A DNA stretch of 64,000 bases from Streptomyces sp. 2114.4 (lineage in GTDB: Bacteria > Actinomycetota > Actinomycetes > Streptomycetales > Streptomycetaceae), in contig NZ_FYEY01000002.1 of assembly GCF_900187385.1 (NCBI RefSeq), forward strand, positions 1 through 64,000, read 5' to 3'. This document shows, piece after piece, positions 17,914 to 26,616 of the stretch; positions within the stretch are counted from its first letter, which is position 1, and every line of letters begins with the position of its first letter. The notes beneath the pieces are model-generated. The model made no database searches. It was given only the letters and a program-made list of their open reading frames with translations, and was not told the origin of the DNA. Position numbers and translations under genes: made by a program.

Positions 17914-19843
17914 TGCTCTGCCCCTGCTTAGCGTTTCCGCTGGTCACATCGGTGGTGGTGTTCGGGTCGGTGGCTGCTTGCGCGTCAGGGGCGGCCTGGT
18001 CGGCGGGGGTTGCTGGGAGGACGACGGTGGGCGGTGTCGGGTCGGGGTTGAGGTCCAGGCCGAGGTAGTCGCCGACGGCGCCGCTGTCGCCGGTGGCGTC
18101 CGCGAGGGCCTTGGCCTGGTCGAACGAGCGGGACTGGATGCGTTCGATCTCCTGCGCGGCGTCTTCGATCGGGAAGCCCGCGTCCATCAGCATGCGGATC
18201 GCGGTCTCCAGGGAGAGGACTCCCGCGCCGACGCCGGTGCTGACCTGCTCGAGAACGGCCGCCTTGTCGGTGGGAGTGTAGGCGCCGAACGTGAGCTTGG
18301 CGGGCTGCGGCTGTATGCCGACCCAGTCGGGGTGCTGTCCGGCGAGGTACAGGCGCTGTACGAACTTGAGGAGCAGGGCGTACTTGTGGTCGCGGGCCAG
18401 GCGCATGGAGGAGACGAGCGCGTCGAGCGGGCCGAGGGACAGCTGGAGGGCGTAGCCGGACGGGACCTTAGACGGGTCCATGGTGCCGAGGGCGACCGCG
18501 GGGAGGCGGGCGACGTTCGCGGTGCGGTCCTGGAGGTCGTGGGTGTGGTTGCGGAGCTCGGCGAGAGCCTTGGAGGTGTCGACGGCGACCATGCCGCCGC
18601 CCTCCCCCAGCGTCCACACCATGCCGGGGGCGACTTCCTGCGCGTTGCTGCCGGTGGCGGCCTTGCCCCAGATGCCGACCATCGGGGAGCCGGTGGTGGC
18701 GGAGGCCCGGGAGGAGTCGGTGTCGGTGCCGGCGAGCTCGTCGAGGGTCTGGAGGACCTTGGCGAGCGACGACTGGCCCCAGTGCTCCTCGGCTGGCGGC
18801 ACCGTGTTGGGGAGGTGCACGACCGGCACGAAGTCAATCAAGAGGTCCAGGTGGTCGAGTACCTCGCCGTCGCCGCGAGTCGCGAACGTCGCCACGTCCA
18901 GGGGCAGGGAGTCGACGTCGCAGGGGCCCTTGATGTCGCCTAGGTTCCAGGTGGCGTCGGTGAGGTAGCAGGTGACGTAGCTGGGTTCGTCGTTCCAGGC
19001 GTACTGGCGGGAGATGGCGCCGCTGTCGGGGTTGAGGAAGTCGCCGCGGGTCAAAGGCGGCGGGGGCTCCTCCCCCTCGGCTGCTTCGTCGGGCAGGACG
19101 CCGGGGAGCGGGGCTCGCACGGCACGGCCGGCCTGGTCGACTCCGGAGCCGGTGGCGGGCCGGATCCAGTCCAGCTCGTAGGTGATGCGCCGGATCCTGG
19201 CTTTCAGGCCGCGCTTCGGGTCTTCGGGCAGCTCCCACGCGAAGTGCACGCGGGTGGGGTAGTCGCCGCCGTCGGCGTCCTCGCCGATGACGGGGAAGTA
19301 GAAGCCGGGGTCGTGGACGCGGACGGTGGGCCGGTTCTTGCCGCGGTCCCAGGCCAGCCGGTACACGCCGTCCCCCAACGAGACGGCCTTGCGTTCGGCC
19401 TGCTGGAGGCGCATCGGCAGCTGCTCGGCCTCGGCCCAGTCGCGCAGGAATTCCTGCACGCGGGCGGCCATCGCCGCTTCGGCATCCGCGTCGTCGTCGC
19501 CTTCGTGCTCGGCGCCGGGCACGGTGATGGTCTGCTCGCGGCCCAGGACGTGCGCCATGACGGTGTCGATGAGCATCGACGGGTCACCGAATTCGCGGCG
19601 GTCCCGGGCGTGGTGGTCTCCGCCGACGGCGGCGACCTCGGAGGCCTGGTTCTGGTCGTAGGCGGCGAGCAGCTTGTAGGCGGCGAGGCGGCGTTCGTCC
19701 TCGGCGGGCACCCACATGGCGTGCGCTTCGGGGAAGGCGCGGCGGTTCGGCATGCCCGCGGCGTCGCCGCTGTAGACCGGCTTGTAGTTCAGCCAGCTCC
19801 AGGCATGGATGACGACCTCGCGGGTTCGCCCAATCAGGCCCAC
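17897..19843 (-). CDS. Portal protein
   Basis: 648 aa from GTG 19843 with GGAG 8 nt upstream. The dodecameric portal forms the DNA entry vertex. The sequence is mixed alpha/beta with a long central region (AVSLGDGVYRLAWDRGKNRP), a helical clip/crown region and a disordered Thr/Pro/Gln-rich C-terminus. Size and position between terminase and scaffold support the call. The start sits 19 bp after a late promoter leader motif. Confidence 0.75.
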   Translation of the reverse strand: MGLIGRTREVVIHAWSWLNYKPVYSGDAAGMPNRRAFPEAHAMWVPAEDERRLAAYKLLAAYDQNQASEVAAVGGDHHARDRREFGDPSMLIDTVMAHVLGREQTITVPGAEHEGDDDADAEAAMAARVQEFLRDWAEAEQLPMRLQQAERKAVSLGDGVYRLAWDRGKNRPTVRVHDPGFYFPVIGEDADGGDYPTRVHFAWELPEDPKRGLKARIRRITYELDWIRPATGSGVDQAGRAVRAPLPGVLPDEAAEGEEPPPPLTRGDFLNPDSGAISRQYAWNDEPSYVTCYLTDATWNLGDIKGPCDVDSLPLDVATFATRGDGEVLDHLDLLIDFVPVVHLPNTVPPAEEHWGQSSLAKVLQTLDELAGTDTDSSRASATTGSPMVGIWGKAATGSNAQEVAPGMVWTLGEGGGMVAVDTSKALAELRNHTHDLQDRTANVARLPAVALGTMDPSKVPSGYALQLSLGPLDALVSSMRLARDHKYALLLKFVQRLYLAGQHPDWVGIQPQPAKLTFGAYTPTDKAAVLEQVSTGVGAGVLSLETAIRMLMDAGFPIEDAAQEIERIQSRSFDQAKALADATGDSGAVGDYLGLDLNPDPTPPTVVLPATPADQAAPDAQAATDPNTTTDVTSGNAKQGQSRGNAP

Positions 19844-19861
19844 AGTGGTCTCCGTCCACGT

Positions 19862-19914
19862 CAGGCCCCGCGCCTATCGATCAGGGTACGGGCGGATCGT
19901 GTGGACGTTGCCCC
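19862..19914 (-). promoter_or_regulatory. Promoter before portal gene (GGGG-box family)
   Basis: Minus strand: GGGGCAACG (19906-19914), 17-bp spacer, TACCCT (19883-19888), 7 nt, then the leader motif AGGCGCGGGGCCTG (19862-19875). Confidence 0.65.
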
Positions 19915-20148
19915 GGTCGCGGTGGCGGAACGCTGAGTTGATCTGAAAGTGCCCTCACGGGGATAGGTTCACCCGTTTAGGTGACGGCCGTTCAGGGACG
20001 TTCGTCCGGTGCGCCGTTGATGGTCTGAGGGGGGTCTGTGGGGGGTTAGAGTGACGCCTGGCGGACTATCCGACGTCCTTCGCTCCCCGCGCTCCCGGGA
20101 CACGTGTCCGGGAGCACAAGGCCCCCGGCCAACCTATGGGAGATGAGG

Positions 20149-20247
20149 ATGCTCGGGGACGAACCACCGGACCGGGTGGAGTTGCTGACCCTGTACGTTG
20201 CGCTTTTCCAGCTGCTACTGGACATCGCGCAGGCTCTCAGCCCCTGA
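20149..20247 (+). CDS. Possible 32-aa helical peptide between portal and terminase
   Basis: The plus strand reads MLGDEPPDRVELLTLYVALF and continues hydrophobic-amphipathic to the stop, with GGGAG 6 nt before ATG 20149. It has a terminator-like hairpin downstream. It would be the only plus-strand gene in this block. No family recognised; could be chance. Confidence 0.35.
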   Translation: MLGDEPPDRVELLTLYVALFQLLLDIAQALSP

Positions 20248-20311
20248 TGACCCGGACCGGCGTCCGCACCAGCGGTGACCGGCCCACAGGCTGAGGCCAC
20301 CGTCTCCATCG

Positions 20312-20348
20312 CTGAGGGCCTCGCTACCGCGGGGCCTTCAGTGTTTTC
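20312..20348 (+). terminator. Terminator-like hairpin
   Basis: CTGAGGGCC (20312-20320) pairs with GGCCTTCAG (20333-20341) with one G-U pair, followed by TGTTTTCC. It would end a rightward transcript carrying the small peptide at 20149. Confidence 0.5.
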
Positions 20349-20576
20349 CACTCCAGCTACGCATGGATGGTTGTGCTGAGTTGGACTCCGTCACTGTAGC
20401 CCGCGAGACACGAGGTTTGTAATCGGGTCCGTAAGTACTGGCCCGGAAAGTGTCACTCGTGATTCTTTCCACTGTCTGTTAGTAATGCGGGAAACTCAAT
20501 GTCTTGTCATATGCCTAAGGGATATTTTCAGCGCTTTGGAGCGGGGCGGACGGTCCCGGGCGGGCCTAGCAGAGTC
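20349..20576. other. Gene-free, relatively AT-rich gap next to large terminase
   Basis: No supportable gene on either strand. The DNA is clearly richer in A+T than its surroundings and has a short inverted repeat (GGAAAG ... CTTTCC near 20445-20470). A packaging site, small RNA or attachment site are all possible; nothing in the sequence decides. Confidence 0.4.
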
Positions 20577-22109
20577 TTAGCGGCGCCCTGAGAGTCGCCT
20601 GTCGGCGTACTGAGCTGTGCCGACGGCTGCTGCGACTTCGTTGGCGAGCTCGGTGATGACGTGTACGGCCGCGTCGAGGCGGTCTGGGGAGTCCATGCCG
20701 GGGAGCCAGGAGATGTACTGGATCTCCAGGCCGGGGAATTCGCCGACGTGGTGGACATGCCCGTTCTCGTAGAGCTGGGCGACTGGTTCGGCGCGGAGTC
20801 GTTTGCCGACCTTGGCGGTGACCTCGATGATCCGCGGCATCAGCAGGCCCTTGGTGCGGCCTTCGCGCTCGAGTTCTGCCCAGGCTTGGCGGATGATCTG
20901 GGCTGCCATGTCGCCGCCGAAGTTGGATTCGACGACGAAGGCGTCCGCGGTCAGGTCGATGGCGAGGAGGCAGGCGGCGCGGCCCCAGTCGGCTGCGCCC
21001 ATCTTCCCGGAGCGGTCGGCGAGCAGGTACATCTCGCCTTCCTTGTCGCGGCCGGCGCCGATGAGGCCGACTTCATCGCTGTCTTCGCGGCCGCCGGCGG
21101 TGTCGATGCCGACGAGGGTGCGGGTGAGGTCGATGCCGCGGAAGGCTTGGGCGGTGATGCGGTTCTCGGTGATCCAGGGCCACTGCCACACGCCGCCCTC
21201 GAGGGGGCGGGGTTGTTGTTGGTAGAGGGCCCACCAGCCTCGTTCGCCGACGTCTTTCTTGAAGCGGTCGAGGTGCTTGCGGCGGAATCGTTCGGGCCAG
21301 AGGGGTTCGCCGATTTTGCGGCCGAGGGGGTCGGTGTCGGTGAGGGCGAGGGCGGGGAGGTCGAGGACGGTCCAGCCTTCGGCGCCGCTTTGGAGGATGC
21401 GGCCGGCGAGGTCGTTCTCTGACCAGCGGGTCTGGATGACGACGATGGAGCCGTTGGGTTCCATGCGGGTGTTGATGACTTGCTGCCACCAGTCCCAGAG
21501 GTTGGCGAGCTTGACGGGGCTGTCGGCTTCTTTGGCGTCTTTCAGGGGGTCGTCGACTATTGCGACATTCGCGCCCATGCCGGTCAAAGATCCTCCGACG
21601 CCCGCGGTGACGAGCCCGCCCGGGGTGCCGGCCAGGTCGAAGCGGTTCGCGGCCATGGAGCCGTAGCGCAGCTCGATGCCCAGCTGCGGGCCGAACTCCT
21701 TGATGCCGTCGCGGATCCACCGTCCGTGCCCCTCGGCGAGCTTCGCGGCGTAGGAGGCGATCATCACGCGGTGATCAGGGTGCCGGGCCAGATACCAGAG
21801 GGGAGCCCAGCGCGCGGCCCTGGCGCTCTTGCCGTGCCGTGGAGGCATGTTCAGCAGGACACGCATCCGCTCCCCGTTGGCGATGCGGACGAATGCCTTG
21901 TCGATGAGGTCCAGGTGCCGGGCCTGCCACTCCCGTCCGCCGGTGAGCACCGCGGCCATGGAGCCGGGCGACCGCTCGAGCGCCATCTTCTTTTCGGCCC
22001 AGGCGAGGACCTTGCGCATCTCGGGGTCGGCGGCCTGGACGACGGCGGCGCGCTCGTCGGCGGGGAGGGAGCGATAGCGGTCAAGGGCGCGCTCGATCTG
22101 GCTGCTCAC
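20577..22109 (-). CDS. terL: Terminase large subunit
   Basis: 510 aa. The packaging motor: ATPase motif PPRHGKS near residue 90 (Walker A-like), VAIVDDP near 184 (Walker B), then an RNase H-like nuclease with GIDTAGG near 335, VESNFGG near 394 and DSPDRLDA near 473 supplying acidic residues. GTG start at 22109 overlaps the small subunit stop (GTGA). Confidence 0.9.
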   Translation of the reverse strand: MSSQIERALDRYRSLPADERAAVVQAADPEMRKVLAWAEKKMALERSPGSMAAVLTGGREWQARHLDLIDKAFVRIANGERMRVLLNMPPRHGKSARAARWAPLWYLARHPDHRVMIASYAAKLAEGHGRWIRDGIKEFGPQLGIELRYGSMAANRFDLAGTPGGLVTAGVGGSLTGMGANVAIVDDPLKDAKEADSPVKLANLWDWWQQVINTRMEPNGSIVVIQTRWSENDLAGRILQSGAEGWTVLDLPALALTDTDPLGRKIGEPLWPERFRRKHLDRFKKDVGERGWWALYQQQPRPLEGGVWQWPWITENRITAQAFRGIDLTRTLVGIDTAGGREDSDEVGLIGAGRDKEGEMYLLADRSGKMGAADWGRAACLLAIDLTADAFVVESNFGGDMAAQIIRQAWAELEREGRTKGLLMPRIIEVTAKVGKRLRAEPVAQLYENGHVHHVGEFPGLEIQYISWLPGMDSPDRLDAAVHVITELANEVAAAVGTAQYADRRLSGRR

Positions 22110-22615
22110 TCCTTCCCGTCCTCCTCCTGTTCGCCGTCGTTCTCATCGGGGGTGGAGGTGGCGGTGTTGGTGGGGTTGTCGTGGTCGAGACGGCTGCTGG
22201 CGGAGATGAGCGTCATCAGCTCGTCGGGGCTGGCGCTGGACAGGGCGAGCGGGCCGCCGTCGGCTCCGGTGATTTCTGCGCGGACGGGCTGGTCGAGACC
22301 GTTGAGGCGGCACAGCTTGTCGACCAGCTTGCTGGCCTGCTCGTTGGCGCGGACGTCACCGGCGAGGGCGTCGGGCCAGACCGCGGCGAGGAGTTCCTCG
22401 TAGCGGTCGGTCTGGAAGCGGCGCCACACGTCGGCCTCGGTCTTCTCTTCCTCGAGGTAGGAGCGGTAGGCGCGGGTGAAGTCCTTGGCGAGGGTGCCGC
22501 GGCTCAGGCCGAAGGACTTGGCGATGGAGTCCATGGACTCGCCGGCGCGGCGGCGTCGGAACATTTCGCGGCGCCGTTCGGAGACTTCGGCCATTTCGGA
22601 TTTGCTGTGGGGCAT
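22106..22615 (-). CDS. terS: Terminase small subunit
   Basis: 169 aa. An N-terminal helix-turn-helix (about residues 25-50, SMDSIAKSFGLSRGTLAKDF) would recognise the packaging site; a helical oligomerisation core follows, then an acidic tail (DENDGEQEEDGKE) that would contact the large subunit. The ATG at 22615 follows a late promoter and leader motif. Confidence 0.75.
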   Translation of the reverse strand: MPHSKSEMAEVSERRREMFRRRRAGESMDSIAKSFGLSRGTLAKDFTRAYRSYLEEEKTEADVWRRFQTDRYEELLAAVWPDALAGDVRANEQASKLVDKLCRLNGLDQPVRAEITGADGGPLALSSASPDELMTLISASSRLDHDNPTNTATSTPDENDGEQEEDGKE

Positions 22616-22651
22616 GGCGGTCGGGGCTCCCGCTTGGTCGTGTCGGTGGTG

Positions 22652-22703
22652 CAGGCCCCGCGCCTAGTTGAATCTTCCCCGGTTTCTGACGTTCCGTTCC
22701 CCC
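22652..22703 (-). promoter_or_regulatory. Promoter before terminase (GGGG-box family)
   Basis: Minus strand: GGGGGAACG (22695-22703), 17-bp spacer, GAAGAT (22672-22677), 6 nt, leader motif AGGCGCGGGGCCTG (22652-22665). It would start the late packaging and head transcript. Confidence 0.6.
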
Positions 22704-22733
22704 GTGCCCGGTGGCGGTGGGATCCTCCGCCGT

Positions 22734-23162
22734 ATGAGACGTGTGCGTGTGTCGGGTGTAGCGGTGGCTGCTGTGGCGGTGTTGGTGCTGGTCGGGGGCT
22801 GCTCGGGCGGAACGGGGGACGCAGGGGGTAAGGCATCGGCGGGCCCGTCGGCCGCGGCTTCGTCGTCGGCTGCGATGGGCGTGGACGAGGCGCTGTCCCG
22901 GTACCAGGAGGTGACCGCGCCGGGCTGCTCCGCGGAGGACTGCACGGACTTCATGGAGGCGAAGCTGGCGGCGGCGCGGGATCTGCGGCTGGCCCTGGTG
23001 GCGGAGGACAAGGCGCGGTTCGCGGAGCCGATCCGGGATCTGCGGCGGGGCGAGGAGGCGGCGGATCACTACGGGCGGGACAACCTCAACGCGCGGGGCA
23101 ACTCCGCGGCGGTGAATGTGCCGATCCAGCATGCGGTTGCGTGGCTGCGTACGAACCGGTGA
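22734..23162 (+). CDS. Lipoprotein, moron-type
   Basis: 142 aa. A Lys/Arg N-terminus, hydrophobic stretch and lipobox LVGGC (Cys23) mark a secreted lipoprotein, followed by a Ser/Ala linker and a small helical domain with a likely disulfide pair (CSAEDC). It lies on the opposite strand to the flanking phage genes and has its own terminator, the hallmark of a moron expressed from the prophage. A surface role such as superinfection exclusion is inference. Confidence 0.8.
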   Translation: MRRVRVSGVAVAAVAVLVLVGGCSGGTGDAGGKASAGPSAAASSSAAMGVDEALSRYQEVTAPGCSAEDCTDFMEAKLAAARDLRLALVAEDKARFAEPIRDLRRGEEAADHYGRDNLNARGNSAAVNVPIQHAVAWLRTNR

Positions 23163-23167
23163 GAGAG

Positions 23168-23197
23168 GGCGGCCCCGCCCTGAGGGACGGGGCCGCC
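23168..23197 (+). terminator. Terminator after lipoprotein gene
   Basis: Perfect 10-bp stem GGCGGCCCCG / CGGGGCCGCC with a 10-nt loop, 5 bp after the lipoprotein stop. It isolates the moron from neighbouring transcription. Confidence 0.75.
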
Positions 23198-23270
23198 GGC
23201 CGCGGCGGGGAGTGCGCTCCTGCCGGGCGGTGCGCCGCGGTCTGGGGGAACGACGGGCGCACGTTTGGGG

Positions 23271-23341
23271 GTGCACGGCCCGGTTCAACCCGGTTCCTCG
23301 GCGCGGGGACACTAAGGACAAGATGGATCCGGGCCGTGCAC
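23271..23341. repeat. 13-bp perfect inverted repeat in a gene-free gap
   Basis: GTGCACGGCCCGG (23271-23283) and its exact complement (23329-23341) flank 45 bp that include two CCCGGTT copies. No gene is supportable across 23198-23392. Candidate operator, packaging or transfer site. Confidence 0.6.
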
Positions 23342-23392
23342 TGTTGATGGTGGGGCACGTCAGCGGGTTTGTCTGGCGTGCATTCCCCCGGG

Positions 23393-23533
23393 CTACTGGC
23401 CGAGGCCTCCGGGGCACGTCTCGCGGGATCCGTCGGGTTTCTGGTGGGTGGTGACGGGTTGGCCGGGCGGGCTGCCGACGATCTGCTGGCAGCTGGGGCA
23501 GGTCGCTTCGGTTAAGGCCGGGTCGATCCGCAT
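23393..23533 (-). CDS. Small zinc-finger-like protein
   Basis: 46 aa from ATG 23533 with GGAGG 6 nt upstream. It has a CPSC pair, a His near residue 30 and a Cys at 40, fitting a small zinc-binding peptide. Last gene of the leftward transfer-type operon, after a terminator-like hairpin. No family recognised. Confidence 0.55.
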   Translation of the reverse strand: MRIDPALTEATCPSCQQIVGSPPGQPVTTHQKPDGSRETCPGGLGQ

Positions 23534-23554
23534 GATGCCTCCAGGCATGCGAAA

Positions 23555-23582
23555 GGGTGCCGCCCCGTGCGGAGCGACACCC
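23555..23582 (-). terminator. Terminator-like hairpin of transfer operon
   Basis: Minus strand GGGTGTCGC (23574-23582) pairs with GCGGCACCC (23555-23563) including one G-U pair, followed by TTTCGC. It lies downstream of the 159-aa gene. Confidence 0.6.
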
Positions 23583-23603
23583 TGGACTACCCGGGGGCAG
23601 TGG

Positions 23604-24083
23604 TCAGAAAGCGTCTTGCAGGTCGAAGGCCCTGCTGCCCTTGCCCTGGCCGGGGCGGGCGGTGTGTACGAATGGCATCCAGCCTTTGGCTTCGGAGTGG
23701 AATTCGATGCCGACGCCGGGGTGGACGGTGGGGGTTGCGTCGGCGGAGTAGGCGTAGGTGCGCTTGATCTCTGCGCTGCCGGAGTTGTTGAGGACGGCGG
23801 CGAGGTACGCCTCAGCGCTGGACGGGGTGATCTTCCCGTTCCGGAGGAGGTCGGGGACGGGCATTTCGGCGGGGGGTGCGTCGGTGACGGGGACCTCGGG
23901 CTGGCTGTGGTCGTCGCCGGGGCGGCCTCCTGTGATGGCGAGCCACAGTTCGGAGCCGGTGATGAAGGTGACGTGGACGCCGGCGGGCCGGGTCGTACCT
24001 TCCTGCCACGCCTCTGCGCGCTGGACCTCGGGGGCTTTGCCGAGGGCGTCGACGACGAATTCCATGAGGCGGTGCGGGCGCAT
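23604..24083 (-). CDS. Conserved-looking hypothetical protein of transfer operon
   Basis: 159 aa with GGAAGGA before ATG 24083. Folded N-terminal part (HVTFITGSELWLAITGG) and C-terminal part (GVGIEFHSEAKGWMPFVHT), joined by a Pro-rich linker. No enzyme motif seen. Downstream of the FtsK/TraB-like gene in the same direction. Confidence 0.6.
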   Translation of the reverse strand: MRPHRLMEFVVDALGKAPEVQRAEAWQEGTTRPAGVHVTFITGSELWLAITGGRPGDDHSQPEVPVTDAPPAEMPVPDLLRNGKITPSSAEAYLAAVLNNSGSAEIKRTYAYSADATPTVHPGVGIEFHSEAKGWMPFVHTARPGQGKGSRAFDLQDAF

Positions 24084-24137
24084 GGCGGGCGGTCCTTCCA
24101 GTGGGGAGCGTTTCAGTCTACGAGGCTGAAGCGGTGA

Positions 24138-24305
24138 TCACTTGCGGGGTTGTGGGGCCTCGTAGTGGAGGCGGGCGGCGGCGAGGTGGCGGTGCAGGGG
24201 GCTGGTGGGGTCGGGGCCGAGGTGGGCGATGACGAGCCGCCCGCTGGGGGTGCGGGCGGTGTACGTCGCGGTGCGGTCCGGCGGGGCCGGGGTGGTGCTG
24301 GGCAC
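24138..24305 (-). CDS. Small hypothetical protein after FtsK/TraB-like gene
   Basis: 55 aa from GTG 24305, 5 bp after the ATPase stop with GGAG in range, so probably co-translated. Basic, with the core RTATYTARTPSGRLVIAHLG. Function unknown. Confidence 0.5.
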   Translation of the reverse strand: MPSTTPAPPDRTATYTARTPSGRLVIAHLGPDPTSPLHRHLAAARLHYEAPQPRK

Positions 24306-24310
24306 AGGCG

Positions 24311-26575
24311 CTACTCCGCCGGGGCTTCCTCGTCGGTGGTGGGCTTGGGGCCCAGGCCGTACTCGCCTCGGGCGCCTTCCCGGGGGTGAATCTTGTCTGC
24401 CTTCTTGAGGCGGGTCAGGGCGTTGTCGAGGGTGGAGCCCTGGATGTCGGCGAGCTTTGCGATCTCGTCTTTGTGCTTGTAGATGACGTCGATGCCCAGC
24501 GGGTCGGAAACGTCCTCGAGCGCTTGGAGGATCTTGTCGTCGGCGCTGGCGGGCTTCTTGGGGGCTTCGAATCCGCTGAAGAAGGTGCTGGGCGAATCGC
24601 CGAAGTCTCCGTCTGCGCCGTCCTCGCCGAGGATGGACGTGGCGGCGATCTCGTCGCGGTTCTCCCAGTCGGGCCAGTCCGCGGGGTAGGCGACGGCCGT
24701 CTCGTCGATGTAGGGAGCGGCGGACTCGAGGGTGAAGGTGCGCATCATCTCGGCGGATCCGCCGGGGCCGAGGGTGTATCCGAGGCCGAAGGTCGAGCGG
24801 GGGTCCTTGAGGGCGACGGTCTCGTCGTAGATGAGGGGGCGGTCGACGTCCCAGGCGGCAGGGATCTGGCCGGGGTCGACGCCTTCGAATCCGGTGGTGG
24901 CGAGGTGCTGCTGGTCGGAGTCGGTACGGAGCATGACGAGGCTGCCGCCCTGGATGACATTGGTGCGCAGGGCGGTGGAGCCGCCGAGCTTGTCAGCGTT
25001 CACAGCCTGGTTGACGATCAGCAGGATGATGCCGAGGGAGCGGGCCTTGGCGGCAAGGGCCTCCAGGATGATGCGGGCTTCCTTCTTGTGGTGGTCCAGC
25101 TCGGAGAGGGGGACGTGGGCCTCGTCGAGGATGAAGCGGACCCAGGGGCGTTCCGGGGTGGCGACGAAGTTCTTCATCTTGAGGCGAGCAGACTCTTCGA
25201 TGCGCCACTGCATGAGGGCGTAGGCGACGCGGAGGCCGCCCATGCAGCCGTCTTCTCCGAGGCCGTTGTAGCAGGCCATGGTTTCGACGTCGGGGTTGGA
25301 GGAGCCCTTGGGGTCGGAGTAGATGATGGCGTGGCCGTTGACGTGGTCGGCGAGGGCGGCAATCTGGACGAGTCCTCCCTTGCCGGACCCGGTAACGCCG
25401 GCGATGAAGAGGTGACGGGCGCCGAGGACGGGGTCGGTGAACTGGACGCGGGCGGGGAACCCGGAGACGTGGCGGCCGACCTGGACGTAGCCGCCTTCGG
25501 AGATCTTCAGGACGTCGGTGCCGGGGAACGGGGTGCCGTCCTCCAGGGGGTTGTGCTGCATCAGGCGGATCTCTCCGCGGCGGGGGTTGCCGGGGGTGGG
25601 TGAGTAGGAGCAGAGGAGGGTGGTGGTGCGGAGGGCTCCGGCGAGGTCGTCCTGGTTGGGGGTGACGAGGCGGGCGGTGTCTTCGTTGGCGACGACGATG
25701 GCGACCTCTCCGCCGGTGTGGGGGTCGGTCTGGACTTCTTCGAGGTGGGAGCCCTTCATGACGGCGGGGGCGACCCACTTCTTCCAGGCCCCGGCGAGGG
25801 TGCTGGTGTCGAGTTCCGCGGGGGCGGTGAGGTTGACGGTGATGTGCTTCTCCCCTGTGTGGGCGCCGGACCTGAGGGTGATCCAGGCGGCGTCCTTGCG
25901 GTAGACGGAGGAGATCTTCTCCTCGGTGACGGTGACGGAGGATCCGACGGGGGCGGTGATGGTGCCGGTCCAGCGGTTCGGGCCGATGGTTCGGACGGTG
26001 AGTTCCTGGCCCTTGTGGGTGCCGTTGTGGGGGTTGGAGATGTGCTGGGCCCACTGCTTGAGGATGTCGTTGGCGTCGGTCGGGGCGAGTGTGTGCGCCA
26101 CAGCTGCGGCCGTAGCGTGGCCCACGGAGGTCTTGCGTGCCTTGCGGCCGAAGACGTTGCGGAGCTTGAGCGGCACGAGGGCGACCGCGGCCCACCAGCC
26201 GAGGGAGACGATGCCGGGTACGGAGGGCAGGGTGAGGAGGCCGGCCATGAGGGCGTCGGCGCCGTCGGGTCCGCCGAGGGTGCCGATGCCGAGGGCCATG
26301 CCGGTGGAGAGGGTGGAAATGAACAGCGGGGAGCGGTGGGCCTGCATGATGTCTGCGGCGGGGAGGTTGTTGGCCAGGGCCTGCGGGATGCGGCGCATGT
26401 AGTTGGCGGCCATGAATCCGGCTGCGCCTCCGTAGGCGAGGGTCGCGGTGAACGCTGCGCCGCCGTCGAGGAACGGGGCGACGACGCCGACGGCTACGGG
26501 GGCTGCGGATGTAGCGAAGGCGACGGCTCGTTCGGTGGATGCTGTGCGGGGGGTGGTGGCGGCGGGCGTGTTCAC
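24311..26575 (-). CDS. FtsK/TraB-like DNA translocase
   Basis: 754 aa from GTG 26575. The N-terminal quarter has several hydrophobic segments (membrane anchor). An FtsK-type ATPase follows, with Walker A GVTGSGKG near residue 392 and Walker B FILDEAH near 480. A C-terminal winged helix (about 680-740) would bind a recognition sequence, as in Streptomyces conjugation protein TraB. TraB moves double-stranded plasmid DNA between mycelial cells; I infer the same role here. A phage-specific role in DNA segregation is the alternative. A 12-bp hairpin precedes it. Confidence 0.8.
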   Translation of the reverse strand: MNTPAATTPRTASTERAVAFATSAAPVAVGVVAPFLDGGAAFTATLAYGGAAGFMAANYMRRIPQALANNLPAADIMQAHRSPLFISTLSTGMALGIGTLGGPDGADALMAGLLTLPSVPGIVSLGWWAAVALVPLKLRNVFGRKARKTSVGHATAAAVAHTLAPTDANDILKQWAQHISNPHNGTHKGQELTVRTIGPNRWTGTITAPVGSSVTVTEEKISSVYRKDAAWITLRSGAHTGEKHITVNLTAPAELDTSTLAGAWKKWVAPAVMKGSHLEEVQTDPHTGGEVAIVVANEDTARLVTPNQDDLAGALRTTTLLCSYSPTPGNPRRGEIRLMQHNPLEDGTPFPGTDVLKISEGGYVQVGRHVSGFPARVQFTDPVLGARHLFIAGVTGSGKGGLVQIAALADHVNGHAIIYSDPKGSSNPDVETMACYNGLGEDGCMGGLRVAYALMQWRIEESARLKMKNFVATPERPWVRFILDEAHVPLSELDHHKKEARIILEALAAKARSLGIILLIVNQAVNADKLGGSTALRTNVIQGGSLVMLRTDSDQQHLATTGFEGVDPGQIPAAWDVDRPLIYDETVALKDPRSTFGLGYTLGPGGSAEMMRTFTLESAAPYIDETAVAYPADWPDWENRDEIAATSILGEDGADGDFGDSPSTFFSGFEAPKKPASADDKILQALEDVSDPLGIDVIYKHKDEIAKLADIQGSTLDNALTRLKKADKIHPREGARGEYGLGPKPTTDEEAPAE

Positions 26576-26616
26576 GGGGATACTCCTGGGTGCGGGTCGT
26601 AGTGGCCTGGGTTAGA

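Noticed and set aside
20248..20257. GACCCGGA, like a TraB recognition repeat of Streptomyces plasmids
   Set aside because: Only scattered single copies occur (also inside genes near 34337 and 41667); no cluster of the kind found at known transfer loci.
20046..20351. 101-codon minus-strand frame between portal and terminase
   Set aside because: No Shine-Dalgarno, odd composition, and it overlaps the better small plus-strand frame and its hairpin.
23245..23253. GGGGGAACG box on the plus strand
   Set aside because: No NANNNT hexamer follows at 17-18 bp, so it is not counted in the promoter family.
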